Assembly: GCA_018240065.1 (NCBI GenBank)
Contig: JAFEGH010000007.1
Location: forward strand, 248,001 to 312,000
Direction: 5' to 3'
Origin: Verrucomicrobiota bacterium
GTDB lineage: Bacteria > Chlamydiota > Chlamydiia > Chlamydiales > Rhabdochlamydiaceae
Length of the DNA: 64,000 bases
The notes under the pieces were generated by a model, which worked only from the letters and a program-made list of their open reading frames with translations, was not told where the DNA came from and did not search any database. Below are positions 18,846-27,953 of the stretch, one piece after another. Numbering within the stretch: position 1 is the first letter of the stretch; each line of letters begins with the position of its first letter. Position numbers and translations under genes: made by a program.

Positions 18846-19466
18846 ATGACGACGACTGTGAACAGAATTCCCGATTACCAGGGTAAATGGAAGAAAGCGG
18901 AAGAGAACCTCAAACGCCTGGAAGAACTCCTTCTCATCAATGACCCCGCCCTCCTTAGAGAAAAATACCGGCTTCTCCCGCTGTCCCCCCTATATCTTGT
19001 CGCCTCCCATTATACCACCGACCGGATCGCCTGGTCAGTCAAAACTAAATGGAATCTCTTCAAAATATTCGATAAAGACATGCGAGGGGGCAGCAACCCG
19101 GAAGGGGTCCGCTCGGCGATCACTGCCGCTGCCGCCTGCCAGCGCGACATCGCACTGTTAAGGAAAATCTTCGCAGCCGTCATGGACCCTTCGAAAAAAA
19201 CGACGGACAAGAGCTTGGTCTGCTCCGAGGTCAAGCAACAGTGCCCAAGCCTCTATGCTCAGATCAAGCGCTGTCTGTGGGCTGCAAATAATAATAATCC
19301 TGATCTCAAAGACAGGGAGGTCGAGAAAGATCTCGATTCTCCGCTGATCAAGGCGGTCCTCATAAAAATGATCTCTTTACTTAAGGAAGGGCATCTGCTC
19401 TCCAACGTGAAAGAGGAGGCTTTTCTCTCTCTGAACGATAGGAACGTCTATTTTGATAAGTGTTGA
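18846..19466 (+). CDS. Uncharacterised helical protein
   Basis: I do not recognise this 206-residue protein. It has no signal peptide or transmembrane segment. The sequence is charged and probably helical, with KWKKAEENLKRLEELL (about 14-29) as a likely amphipathic helix and an AITAAAACQRDIALLRKIF helix near 90-108. Several cysteines are scattered and the C-terminus is DKC. A possible promoter lies just upstream. The next gene starts 48 bases later on the same strand. A secreted effector or a chaperone is possible from context but not supported by a motif. Confidence 0.65.
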   Translation: MTTTVNRIPDYQGKWKKAEENLKRLEELLLINDPALLREKYRLLPLSPLYLVASHYTTDRIAWSVKTKWNLFKIFDKDMRGGSNPEGVRSAITAAAACQRDIALLRKIFAAVMDPSKKTTDKSLVCSEVKQQCPSLYAQIKRCLWAANNNNPDLKDREVEKDLDSPLIKAVLIKMISLLKEGHLLSNVKEEAFLSLNDRNVYFDKC

Positions 19467-19514
19467 TTAAAAAAAATAATTACATTATTCAGAAGAAAAA
19501 CAAGGGAGAGAACA

Positions 19515-20204
19515 ATGAGCAGCATTCCACCAAGCGGCGGATCCGGTGAATCGACATTCGGAGGAGTCCCTCCGGCGCAACAGGCACAGCAGGATCTGGA
19601 TAATATTCAAGAAGTGGCGCTGCAGCTCCAACAATCTATACAGGCAGATAATAGCGCCACTCAGATTCAAAATCTGGTAGAGGAACTCCAAAAAGCGACG
19701 AAAGCTCTGCAAGAGGTCTCCTCCGGCAATCCTTCCGCGCTTTCGCCAAGCCAGAACCAGCTTATTAACAATGTGGCCGGCCAGGCGCAGAACCTCGGGC
19801 AGAATCCCGATGGAGTCTCACCTGCCGACCTCGCTATGCTTCAGGGAACATGCACAACAGCAAGCCAGATGCTCTCAGCTCCCGCCAGCGCACAGATCAA
19901 TGTCGACGCTCTCCAGGCATCAAACCAGTTGACCTCACTTGCCAACACCCTGAGCGACCACTTAAAAACTCCTGGGTCGCATGCCCATCATGAACTCGTC
20001 GGCAATATGGGAGAGCCCGCTTCCACCCTCAACTCTCAGCTGCAATCAGGAGGCCTGAACAGCGATCAGGCGACCCTGACCACCACAGTACTGGAGAATG
20101 TATCCACTCTCATGAACGCGCCGACCTCCAAAGCGCCTGCGCCAGAGACCGTGCAACAGTTGCAAACCACTGTCACCCAGCTCAGCCAGTCGTTCTTAGA
20201 CTAA
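19515..20204 (+). CDS. Gln/Ser-rich coiled-coil protein, uncharacterised
   Basis: Unrecognised 229-residue protein rich in Gln, Ser, Asn, Ala and Leu. The first 20 residues are a flexible Gly/Ser/Pro segment (SSIPPSGGSGESTFGG). Heptad-like helices follow (about 25-70: DLDNIQEVALQLQQSIQADN...LVEELQKATKALQEV), and again at 130-145 and 200-229 (ETVQQLQTTVTQLSQSF). There is only one cysteine and no hydrophobic segment. AGGGAGAG precedes the ATG at ideal spacing. This composition resembles type III secretion substrates or translocator-associated proteins, which is a weak inference. It follows the gene at 18846 by 48 bases and may be co-transcribed. Confidence 0.68.
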   Translation: MSSIPPSGGSGESTFGGVPPAQQAQQDLDNIQEVALQLQQSIQADNSATQIQNLVEELQKATKALQEVSSGNPSALSPSQNQLINNVAGQAQNLGQNPDGVSPADLAMLQGTCTTASQMLSAPASAQINVDALQASNQLTSLANTLSDHLKTPGSHAHHELVGNMGEPASTLNSQLQSGGLNSDQATLTTTVLENVSTLMNAPTSKAPAPETVQQLQTTVTQLSQSFLD

Positions 20205-20290
20205 AAAAAACTCATTTCCGTTTTTTTTAAGCATCTATTAACCTGAGTTCTGCGCATTCCCGGAAATCCCTCACGCCTTGGATTAAGTCT

Positions 20291-22411
20291 ATGGAAAGCT
20301 ACCTTTTTCCGGCCCATTACGACCTTGTCACTCCGGATGGGATCCTCACCTCGATCGACCGTACAGCTCCCAATCAGATGGACGCAATGCTCTTTATCCA
20401 GAACATTTCTCCTGCGTTTGCGGGATTTTCAATTGATAAAGAGCACATCTCCTTCAACCTCAAGAGCACACTTGCCCAGCTTGGATTAAATGGAACTCCG
20501 CTCGACTATGAGCTCGATGAGACCAATTTGACGGCAAGAGTGCGCGTTCATCTGCAAGCCTATGGGAAAATCGCAATTGCGCTGCTCGACTATCTCACCG
20601 AAGGCGCTCATATCGGCAAACTCTTCGCCGCCGATCCTCGCCGCAAAGTGCGCAACCCCGATTATCTTCTCCGCATGTTCGGAAGAACCGATAGACAGGG
20701 GCGGCCGCTGCTGTCGCTTGGAGGACCGAAAGGACGGGATGAACTGCTCCTGGAAAAAGTCGATGGAAGAACCATCGCCTTCTTGCAGCTGCAGGAAGGG
20801 GTCCTCACCTATGACCATGAAGCGATCTTCGGACTGCTCCCAACAATTGGAAAAGCTCTCGCCAGCTCTACCTTCCGACTCCGCACTCTCATCCAGCTCG
20901 ACCAAAACTGGGTTCCTTTCGCTACGCGCCAGGTCACTGAGGGAGAAATCCTGCTTGTCCGCACAGCCCCCCTGCATATCCGCACCGCGTTCGGAAAAGT
21001 CGTCGACAATCTTCTCCCGCCCGGCGTCAACCACACATCCGCCAATGTCCTTGAGCCTGATACGACCGCCTCCGGCGACGTCTATGAACTATATGGATCT
21101 TCTCTGCAGGAGATCTCCGTCATGCCGGTCGAGTTCTATACGTTGGAGCCTCACCGCGAACACGTCTTCTTCGCAGACCGAGACCAATTACAGACCTGCC
21201 TTGAAAATCCGAAAGTATTGTTCAAAGCCTTCGAATCGGCGCCGCTGCCGCTTGCAAACCGCTCCTCGGTCTTCGTCGTCAAGGGCGATCAGCTCCTCAA
21301 CCTTCAGCCGGACGATTGGATCTCCCGCGAGACCCACATGAGCGAATTCCCCGGGCTCTTTTATCCCGCCCAGCAGGCGCTCCTCGTCCAGCGCTACATC
21401 GAACAACAGTCGGATTACCCTTTCCTGAAAAGCATCGAGGACGGGCTGATCTCCTCGCAAGGGATCCTCCTCTCGCGCTACTTCCCCTCCCCGCTCATGA
21501 AGCGCCTTCTCCTCAGCGATCTTGTGCAGCGCTGCCTCAAAGGGATCTACTTCCAGTACCCGTCGCTTGCCTACGGAAACTTTTTCTCCCATGAGGACCG
21601 CTCGATGCTGCTCGACCTGGCCAAGTTCGGAATCCCTGTCTACTGGGTCGACGAAAACTCCAAGGATGTCCTCCAATATATCCCCAAACCTGGAAAAGAC
21701 ACGGGCATGTTCGTCCCTGAGGCGCTGATCGACACGTTCGTCAAGTCGACCTCGTTCGGTATCTATGGATCGACTCTTTTGCATGGAAACTTTGAAGAAG
21801 AATTGGCGACCCTGCTGCGCGGGATCATCGCCATGCGCCCGGAATTCAACCATCCGCTGCTCAACCCCGACACGCCGATCGCGCTGGTCACTGGCGGAGG
21901 CCCCGGTCTGATGGAAGTGGGCAACCGCGTCGCCAAACGGGTCGGCATCCTCTCGTGCGCCAATATCGTCGACTTCCGCAACAGCGCAAACCTCAATATC
22001 CAGGAACAAAAACAGAACCCTTACATCGAAGCGAAAATGACCTACCGGCTCGACAAGCTCGTCGAACGCCAGGCTGAGTTCAATCTCGATTTTCCGATCA
22101 TCCTGACGGGAGGCTACGGCACCGACTTCGAACACTGCCTCGAAGAAGTGCGACGCAAAGTCGGTTCGATCGCACCGACGCCCGTCCTTCTCTTCGGAAA
22201 TCCCGAATACTGGCGCAAAAAGATCACATCCCGCTTCCACTGCAACCAGGAATCGAAGACGATCGTCGGATCGGAGTGGGTCAGCAATTGCTTCTATTGC
22301 GTCAGCAACGCCGCGCAAGGGATGAAAGTCTACAGACAGTTCTTCTCGAACAACCTGTCCATCGGCCCTGACTATCCGCCGTACCCCGACGGCTTTGCCA
22401 TCGTGCAATAA
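20291..22411 (+). CDS. Large protein with C-terminal LOG/lysine-decarboxylase-like fold
   Basis: A 706-residue protein whose last 170 residues have the Rossmann-like LOG (cytokinin riboside phosphoribohydrolase) signature: VTGGGPGLMEVGNRVA (about 532-548) and TGGYGTDFEHCLEE (about 606-619), matching the nucleotide-binding PGGxGTxxE motif except for Thr in place of Pro. The first 500 residues have no motif I recognise. LOG-fold enzymes cleave nucleotide 5'-monophosphates to base and ribose phosphate; the activity here is untested. The large N-terminal extension is unusual, because LOG proteins are usually about 190 residues. No clear ribosome site precedes the ATG at 20291. It stands alone between genes of unknown role. 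Confidence 0.72.
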   Translation: MESYLFPAHYDLVTPDGILTSIDRTAPNQMDAMLFIQNISPAFAGFSIDKEHISFNLKSTLAQLGLNGTPLDYELDETNLTARVRVHLQAYGKIAIALLDYLTEGAHIGKLFAADPRRKVRNPDYLLRMFGRTDRQGRPLLSLGGPKGRDELLLEKVDGRTIAFLQLQEGVLTYDHEAIFGLLPTIGKALASSTFRLRTLIQLDQNWVPFATRQVTEGEILLVRTAPLHIRTAFGKVVDNLLPPGVNHTSANVLEPDTTASGDVYELYGSSLQEISVMPVEFYTLEPHREHVFFADRDQLQTCLENPKVLFKAFESAPLPLANRSSVFVVKGDQLLNLQPDDWISRETHMSEFPGLFYPAQQALLVQRYIEQQSDYPFLKSIEDGLISSQGILLSRYFPSPLMKRLLLSDLVQRCLKGIYFQYPSLAYGNFFSHEDRSMLLDLAKFGIPVYWVDENSKDVLQYIPKPGKDTGMFVPEALIDTFVKSTSFGIYGSTLLHGNFEEELATLLRGIIAMRPEFNHPLLNPDTPIALVTGGGPGLMEVGNRVAKRVGILSCANIVDFRNSANLNIQEQKQNPYIEAKMTYRLDKLVERQAEFNLDFPIILTGGYGTDFEHCLEEVRRKVGSIAPTPVLLFGNPEYWRKKITSRFHCNQESKTIVGSEWVSNCFYCVSNAAQGMKVYRQFFSNNLSIGPDYPPYPDGFAIVQ

Positions 22412-22459
22412 TAATTCCCCCTCTCTGCAGAAGCCAAAGAGGGGATCCTCAAAATACCA

Positions 22460-24958
22460 TTAGAATCTTGGAGTGAATTCGAGAGTCTTGCCTTTTTCCG
22501 CTTTAAAGTTCTCTCCCTGCGACCAGACTTTGTCGTTGAGAAGGAGCTTAAATTCGAAGTTGTTAAACTCTGCATGCGTCTCAAGAACGAATTTTCCCTC
22601 GACGAACTTCAATTCAAGGCTTTTGTCCCAGCTCATCCCAGGGCCAGTGCCGCGGATGAACAGCTTCTGGCCGCCCTGATTAAAATTGATGACAACGGGA
22701 ACTTTAGGCACCGCAAGGGAAGGAACGATTTCCTGCTTCTGCGCCGCTTCGATAGAGTGGTTTGGCCCCTCTTCATATATTCTATCGTCCAGAACGAGCT
22801 TATATTCGACTTTTCCGGGAACGCCTTCCATCCGATAGACATATGTCTCATCATCCAACTTAGCAAGCGCTTTGCCCTTGCTCCATTCCAGATCTCCTCC
22901 TTGGCCCCGGATAGTGAGAGTATGTCCAAAAGGAATCCGGCATTTGACTTTGATCTCCGTGACAACAGGAGTGAAAAGCGCCTTCACAGGAGGAGCTTTG
23001 ACGCCAGCTGCACTGCGTGCAATTTCCGACGGCTTTGGAGCGCGCCCATCCGTTCTGGCCAAATAGGGACTGGACGGCGTTGAAGAGGAACTGTCTTCTT
23101 TCTTTGGGGATGTATTCGGCGATCTTGGTGGGAACGTCTTTGTTCTGTCAGAAACTGGGCTCGAGAACCTTCTCTCATTAACCACTCGCTGAACTGAAGG
23201 GAGGGTTGGCGACTGAGGAGAAGAAACTTCTATTCTCACCGGAGGTGTGCTTGGCACGGGGGTAGAAAGGGAAGTCTCTTCTTTCTTCACAGCCTTAGGC
23301 GGCAGCGCTCTTTCAAAAGCTTGCAAAAGGCGATCGAGGTCTTTAGGAGCGTTGACTTTTCCAAAATTGTCCCCGCCTGCTCTTGTATCTTTTTCATGCG
23401 CTAAAAACCAGACCCAGTAGTACACCCCATTCTGAGCGTTCAGAGGAGCCCCTTTCTTCTCTGCTTCCTCCAGCAACGCCCGCACAAGCTGCTCCCGTTG
23501 AGACGGATCCCATATCGTTGCGCTTTTATAGGCCTCAATTTGTTCCTTTAGTTGTTCCAACGAAACGAAAACAGGGGGATTTTTAATCTGAGACTCAAAG
23601 AGCACTTGAGGATTCAGCTGAGGCTTTACAGCGCTATCGCCTAATTTTTTCTCCTCTTTCACTACGGGAGTACCGCCATCAGGAACAGTACTGGATTTTG
23701 AAGCAGCTCCATCGCTTGCTGGGCTGGAAGCCGCCGCCTTTTCTAACCTGTCTCCCTCTTCGCTTGAATCCATATCGGCTTCGAATGGGTCTCCCTGATC
23801 ATCGTCAATGACCGCTTTCAGGATGACACTTGCAGGACAGAATCTCGGATGGTCTGCCAATGTCTGTTCGATCGCAAGCTTTGCTAGCTGAGGGTCAGAA
23901 ATTAAATCGGGGGGGAGCTTGGAAAGTTCTTCATTCAAAGCTTTCTTGGACGCCTCACGCATCTCCATCCGTCGACTGGGCTCATCTGCCACCTCTTGAA
24001 AATACTCTTTCTCTGCTCTCTGACGGTTGAAATACGACGCTCCTAACAAGGAAGTGATCGAATCCCTGTATACTTTTTTATCGGTTGCCAAGAATAAATT
24101 CTTGGCATCTTCTGAAAGGCTCTCAGGAAAACAACCCGCTATGCTATAGAGCCCAATACGGAAAACCAAAGGAAGCGACCCAAAGAGATTTTGAATCTCT
24201 AATTTTCCTTCCCCTGAATCCTTCAGCTTGGGGTGCCGCTGCATTTCATCCAGCTTCAGCAATAGCCGCTCAATCTTTGTTCTAGCATCTTCCTCAACCT
24301 CTTTTTCGAGCTTGATGTGCTTTAAGTTCAGGTGCAATCTCAGTTCATTGAGATCCTGCAGAATTTGTAGTCTTTGCTCATTTTGGGTAGCGCAAGCGTC
24401 GGGACTTCCCTTTTTCTTTTCGGGATACAGGACCCGTGCCTGAACCTCGAGATCATGCAGCATGTCGGAAAGCACATCCCATGCATCGACAGGTAAATGC
24501 CCCTCTTTATATTGATCGATTTGCGCACTTAAAGACTGAACATCCAATCTAATCGATTGAAGAAGGCGGTGCGATTGCAAGACCTGATCAAAACTGCGAA
24601 GAGAACCTTCAAGCCTTCCGCGCTTTTCGTCAAGCAATTCAATCTGCCTTTCAAAAACCTTCGTAATTTCGGTCATTTCTGGAGCAGGGAGCAAAGTGAG
24701 GTCGGTTGAAATTTGGCGCAGCCTCACATAGATTTTATGCAAATCCTCGCGCATCAGGTAAATCGAGGGACCATGGCTCTCAAATCTCTGAAGAACAATA
24801 TCGCCGCAGTCGACATACCGCGCCGCAGGCATATCGGGATACCCCCTCTCCTGCGCAATCCCTTCCAGATTTCCCAATTCAGAGGTGACCTCGAAAATCC
24901 GACCGGACAATTCAGTTAGATCTACTTTTTGCGTATTTGCTGAAACTTTTGTAGCCAT
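22460..24958 (-). CDS. Coiled-coil protein with two C-terminal glycan-binding-like modules
   Basis: An 832-residue protein with three zones. Residues 1-380 are charged, coiled-coil-like helices. Residues about 390-660 are low-complexity Ser/Pro/Lys-rich sequence. The C-terminus has two homologous beta modules (about 672-740 and 753-826), each with a (T/F)IRGxGxxxxWxKxxxL start, an aromatic mid-strand and a YKLVLDDRIYEEG / FKLLLNDKVWSQGE strand. This resembles the starch-binding Ig-like folds CBM20/CBM48. No signal peptide is present, so secretion would need the type III system. GGGGAGA precedes the ATG. Chlamydiae handle glycogen in the inclusion, so a glycogen-associated role is conceivable, as inference only. 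Confidence 0.72.
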   Translation of the reverse strand: MATKVSANTQKVDLTELSGRIFEVTSELGNLEGIAQERGYPDMPAARYVDCGDIVLQRFESHGPSIYLMREDLHKIYVRLRQISTDLTLLPAPEMTEITKVFERQIELLDEKRGRLEGSLRSFDQVLQSHRLLQSIRLDVQSLSAQIDQYKEGHLPVDAWDVLSDMLHDLEVQARVLYPEKKKGSPDACATQNEQRLQILQDLNELRLHLNLKHIKLEKEVEEDARTKIERLLLKLDEMQRHPKLKDSGEGKLEIQNLFGSLPLVFRIGLYSIAGCFPESLSEDAKNLFLATDKKVYRDSITSLLGASYFNRQRAEKEYFQEVADEPSRRMEMREASKKALNEELSKLPPDLISDPQLAKLAIEQTLADHPRFCPASVILKAVIDDDQGDPFEADMDSSEEGDRLEKAAASSPASDGAASKSSTVPDGGTPVVKEEKKLGDSAVKPQLNPQVLFESQIKNPPVFVSLEQLKEQIEAYKSATIWDPSQREQLVRALLEEAEKKGAPLNAQNGVYYWVWFLAHEKDTRAGGDNFGKVNAPKDLDRLLQAFERALPPKAVKKEETSLSTPVPSTPPVRIEVSSPQSPTLPSVQRVVNERRFSSPVSDRTKTFPPRSPNTSPKKEDSSSSTPSSPYLARTDGRAPKPSEIARSAAGVKAPPVKALFTPVVTEIKVKCRIPFGHTLTIRGQGGDLEWSKGKALAKLDDETYVYRMEGVPGKVEYKLVLDDRIYEEGPNHSIEAAQKQEIVPSLAVPKVPVVINFNQGGQKLFIRGTGPGMSWDKSLELKFVEGKFVLETHAEFNNFEFKLLLNDKVWSQGENFKAEKGKTLEFTPRF

Positions 24959-25108
24959 AATCTCCCCATAATTTTGGGCAAAGATTATAGATCTGACATA
25001 GATTGATTTAAACGACTAAAGATTTAATTTTACCACACTCAAAAACATAAAGTTTAATAATAGTCGAAATTAAGAATTAATTATATAGAATAAAATATTT
25101 ACGATGTA

Positions 25109-26314
25109 TCAGAAGCCCCAGGAAAAGCCAAACTCGCCGTATTGAGTTCGTTCATTGAAGAACTGGCCCTCATAGGAATAGCCGTGGTGGTAGTCGACAT
25201 AGACGCGCATCTTGCGTCCGACCCCTTGCAATTTGCTGAGCTCATATCCCAGCTTCAGGGTCAGGTCGAGGTCCCAGTCCCGCTGCTGCCAGTTCTCCAG
25301 GTGGATCGCAAAAAATGGCGTCCCATACAACCTGTGATAGTTGAACTTCGATCCCAAAATCCGCAGCTCGACGCCATACTGGATGTAGAGAGGATCGATG
25401 TGAAACGAAGGGTCGCTGTGGAACACGACGCCGGGTCCGAAATAACCCCTCAGCCCGCTGGAGAACTGATAGGAAGAGAAAAAGTCCACCGCTTCCATGC
25501 TCGGGTTCCTGCGCCTCTTGACCTCTCCCTCGTGGTTGCAGAGGAATTCATCCCCCAGGTGGGAAGAGATGTGGTACACCCTTAAACGGAACGACCACGC
25601 ATCGAACGCGTAGGTCAGAGGGATGCCCACCAGGTAGTCGGTATTGACCAGCTCGCACGTCTCGTGCTTGCGCCGATGCGGAATATTGGAGTAATTGAAC
25701 ACAGACCAAATGCCCGCCTCGATCCCAATCTGAAGGTCTCCATGCCAGCGCATGATATTGATCCAGCGGAAAACCGGGAAGTCATCGCCGAGCGATACAG
25801 CCGCGCAGACATCTCCGCAGACCTTGTCGCCAAAACGCATCGCCGCCGAGTTCGTCGGCTGACGCGGGTCGGCCACAAGCGGGGCGAACAGAACAGTCGA
25901 CTGAGGAAACCAGACGCCGCTGACCCTCGGCTGCTCGACATACTGCTTGCGCGCTTCCAGCTCCTGTTTGGTCACATCGGTGACCTCGACAGATTTCACT
26001 CCGGGCAGGTCCTTGACGAAAGAGATAATACTCTTTGAGAGGAGGTCGTTGTGGGGAAGGTTGGCGAGAAGAACTTTGTGGTCCTTGACGATAACCACAA
26101 CCTGATATTCATAATAGTGGACGTCGATCAGAGCCTGGATGTAGCCCTCGAGATACGGGTCTGTCGCGTCGGCAAAACTTGCCAGAGGCAGATTGTCCGC
26201 CCTTGTCAATACCTCGGTATCGACTTTCGCGATCAAATCGTCCTCAAGAGTTTCGGCGCATAATGAAAAGCAGCAAAGAGACGCTCCCACTACAGCCAAC
26301 AGATTCTTACTCAA
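25109..26314 (-). CDS. Outer-membrane protein with DUF1207-like barrel
   Basis: A 401-residue exported protein. It begins with a signal peptide (MSKNLLAVVGASLCCFSLCA). Residues about 60-110 resemble a BON-like domain (YEYQVVVIVKDHKVLLANLP ... LPGVKSVEV). The rest is rich in alternating strands and aromatic residues and ends YGEFGFSWGF, with the terminal Phe that BAM-assembled barrels need. I recognise the DUF1207 style seen in chlamydiae and planctomycetes. The start codon appears to be TTG at 26314, with GAGGG four bases ahead. Location in the outer membrane is inferred. Substrate or ligand is unknown. Confidence 0.78.
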   Translation of the reverse strand: MSKNLLAVVGASLCCFSLCAETLEDDLIAKVDTEVLTRADNLPLASFADATDPYLEGYIQALIDVHYYEYQVVVIVKDHKVLLANLPHNDLLSKSIISFVKDLPGVKSVEVTDVTKQELEARKQYVEQPRVSGVWFPQSTVLFAPLVADPRQPTNSAAMRFGDKVCGDVCAAVSLGDDFPVFRWINIMRWHGDLQIGIEAGIWSVFNYSNIPHRRKHETCELVNTDYLVGIPLTYAFDAWSFRLRVYHISSHLGDEFLCNHEGEVKRRRNPSMEAVDFFSSYQFSSGLRGYFGPGVVFHSDPSFHIDPLYIQYGVELRILGSKFNYHRLYGTPFFAIHLENWQQRDWDLDLTLKLGYELSKLQGVGRKMRVYVDYHHGYSYEGQFFNERTQYGEFGFSWGF

Positions 26315-26452
26315 GCCGCCCTCTCATTATATATGCCCCTAAAAAGCCATCTATAAATCACTTGGGAGTTATTCGCAAAAAAATTTTTATATATTATCGA
26401 ATTGAGATCGTTGCATCATTCGCTTGGCTGCGATTTTAACGGTCTAGTGGGG

Positions 26453-26683
26453 TTATGCAAGGGTCTCAAACTGCATCGTTTTCTTCGCCCAGGCCACGAC
26501 GCTCTCCGCATGCTCTGCTTCCCCATGAAGGACCCAGCGCGCCACGTTCCGCTGATGCTCCCCGTGCCCCATCTTTCCCTGGCCCATCAGCGCGTAATCT
26601 TCCGCCAAAGGAAGTTCCTCCCCCCGGCCAAAAGGGCACTCGAGTCCTTCAAAATGTCCGCTGCATACCCCGCACTTCTTCAT
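26453..26683 (-). CDS. Small CxxC protein
   Basis: A 76-residue product beginning MKKCGVCSGHFEGLECPFG, with CxxC and a third cysteine that could form a zinc site, followed by a His/Glu-rich helix. An almost perfect AAGGAGG ribosome site lies 5 bases before the ATG at 26683, which is the main reason to believe it. A longer reading from 26764 lacks such a site. It diverges from the hydrolase gene at 26763, leaving 79 bases for two promoters. Role unknown; overlapping frames on the plus strand look less plausible. Confidence 0.6.
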   Translation of the reverse strand: MKKCGVCSGHFEGLECPFGRGEELPLAEDYALMGQGKMGHGEHQRNVARWVLHGEAEHAESVVAWAKKTMQFETLA

Positions 26684-26762
26684 TCTTCCTCCTTGGCTTT
26701 TGCGCCGCCTCTGCGATACAATCGACAGAAAACACCTTAACGGAAATAGAACCCAACATTCC

Positions 26763-27938
26763 ATGAAAACGATTTTAAAACTAGCTCCCCTTCTTGTTTC
26801 ATCTCAACTCACAGCAACCCAAACCCAGCAGCTGGACAAAATCGCTTCAGACACCCTTTCCTTCTGGAAAGTTCCCGGGTGCGCCGTCTCGATCGTCCAA
26901 GGCGATGAAATCCTTCTTTGCAAAGGCTACGGCGTCAAACAACTCGACGTCCCCGACAGCGCCATCGACATCCACACGCGCTTCCCCATTGCCTCCATCA
27001 CCAAGATGTTCACTGCAGCAGCCATTGGGATCCTTTCCGACCAGGGGACGCTCACACTGGACACCCCTGTTCAAAAGTTCACCCCTCTAAAGCTCTCCGA
27101 CCCTTACGCCGCTTCCCATTTGACTTTGCGCGACTGCCTTTCGATGCGCAGCGGACTGCCCGGCCCCTCTGCGAATCCGCTCCTCTATTCCGATCCGAAA
27201 ATCACTACACAGCAACTCCTGGAAAAAATCCTCCCAACGCTCCCCTTCCCGCTTGGATTCCGGAGCCACTTCGCCTACCAGAACCTCCTCTACCTACTTG
27301 CCGCCACACCTTTCACACCATCTTATGAAGCCTTCCTGCAAAAACAGCTGCTGGCCCCGCTTGAGATGGCAGAGACCCTCACCTCCTTTTCCTCGCTTCA
27401 GCAATGCTCCAATAAAGCCCTTCCCCACATCTGGAACAAAGACCGCTTCGAACAAATCCCCTTGGAGAACCTCGATGTCTTCCTTCCCGCCGCAGGATTG
27501 AGTTCGACAGCACACGACATGACCCACTTCCTCTTCTTCCTCCTGCATAACGGCGTCTTCCACGCTAAAAACATCCTCAAGCCTGCAACACTCAAGGAAA
27601 TCCTCACTGCCCAAACTGTCGCTACGACCGAAGAGTTCACCGGATCATCCTTCTATAGCCCAGTGCTCTTTCCTACGTCCCAATTCCTGAACTACGGGCT
27701 GGGCTGCTTTATCCACGACTATCGCGGCATGCTCATGGTGCAGGCGCCCGGACTGACAGACGGAGCCGTCTCCGTCCTCGCTCTCGTCCCCTCTCTTAAC
27801 CTCGGGATTTTTGTCACAGCCAATGCCGAGTCGGTCTTTTTTACACGCGCGCTACTCTTCCAGTTCATCGATGCCTTCCTCGATGAAAAAACAGACTGGA
27901 ATACTCAGTTCTTGAAAAAATCGAAAGAGCCCTCATGA
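26763..27938 (+). CDS. Beta-lactamase-fold serine hydrolase (class C/DD-peptidase type)
   Basis: A 391-residue serine hydrolase of the beta-lactamase/transpeptidase-like family. The catalytic SxxK is Ser78-Ile-Thr-Lys81 within RFPIASITKMF. The second motif is YQN in SHFAYQNLLYLLAA. The C-terminal region APGLTDG may hold the third motif position, HxG or KTG in relatives. The N-terminus MKTILKLAPLLVSSQLTATQ looks like a signal peptide, so the enzyme may act in the periplasm. Substrates in this family range from peptidoglycan peptides to esters and cannot be fixed here. The ATG at 26763 was chosen over an upstream GTG/ATG because it puts the signal sequence first. It ends 15 bases from the convergent FUSC gene. 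Confidence 0.82.
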   Translation: MKTILKLAPLLVSSQLTATQTQQLDKIASDTLSFWKVPGCAVSIVQGDEILLCKGYGVKQLDVPDSAIDIHTRFPIASITKMFTAAAIGILSDQGTLTLDTPVQKFTPLKLSDPYAASHLTLRDCLSMRSGLPGPSANPLLYSDPKITTQQLLEKILPTLPFPLGFRSHFAYQNLLYLLAATPFTPSYEAFLQKQLLAPLEMAETLTSFSSLQQCSNKALPHIWNKDRFEQIPLENLDVFLPAAGLSSTAHDMTHFLFFLLHNGVFHAKNILKPATLKEILTAQTVATTEEFTGSSFYSPVLFPTSQFLNYGLGCFIHDYRGMLMVQAPGLTDGAVSVLALVPSLNLGIFVTANAESVFFTRALLFQFIDAFLDEKTDWNTQFLKKSKEPS

Positions 27939-27953
27939 CAAATCGCGCCCGTC

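Noticed and set aside
20205..20290. Terminator after the Gln-rich gene
   Set aside because: Only an A8/T8 pair around 20204-20229 could fold; a pure A-T stem is too weak to call.
21188..22408. Open frame of 406 codons on the minus strand opposite the LOG-fold gene
   Set aside because: Antisense shadow with highly charged, repetitive composition; the plus-strand product carries the conserved GGGPGLME and GGYGT motifs.
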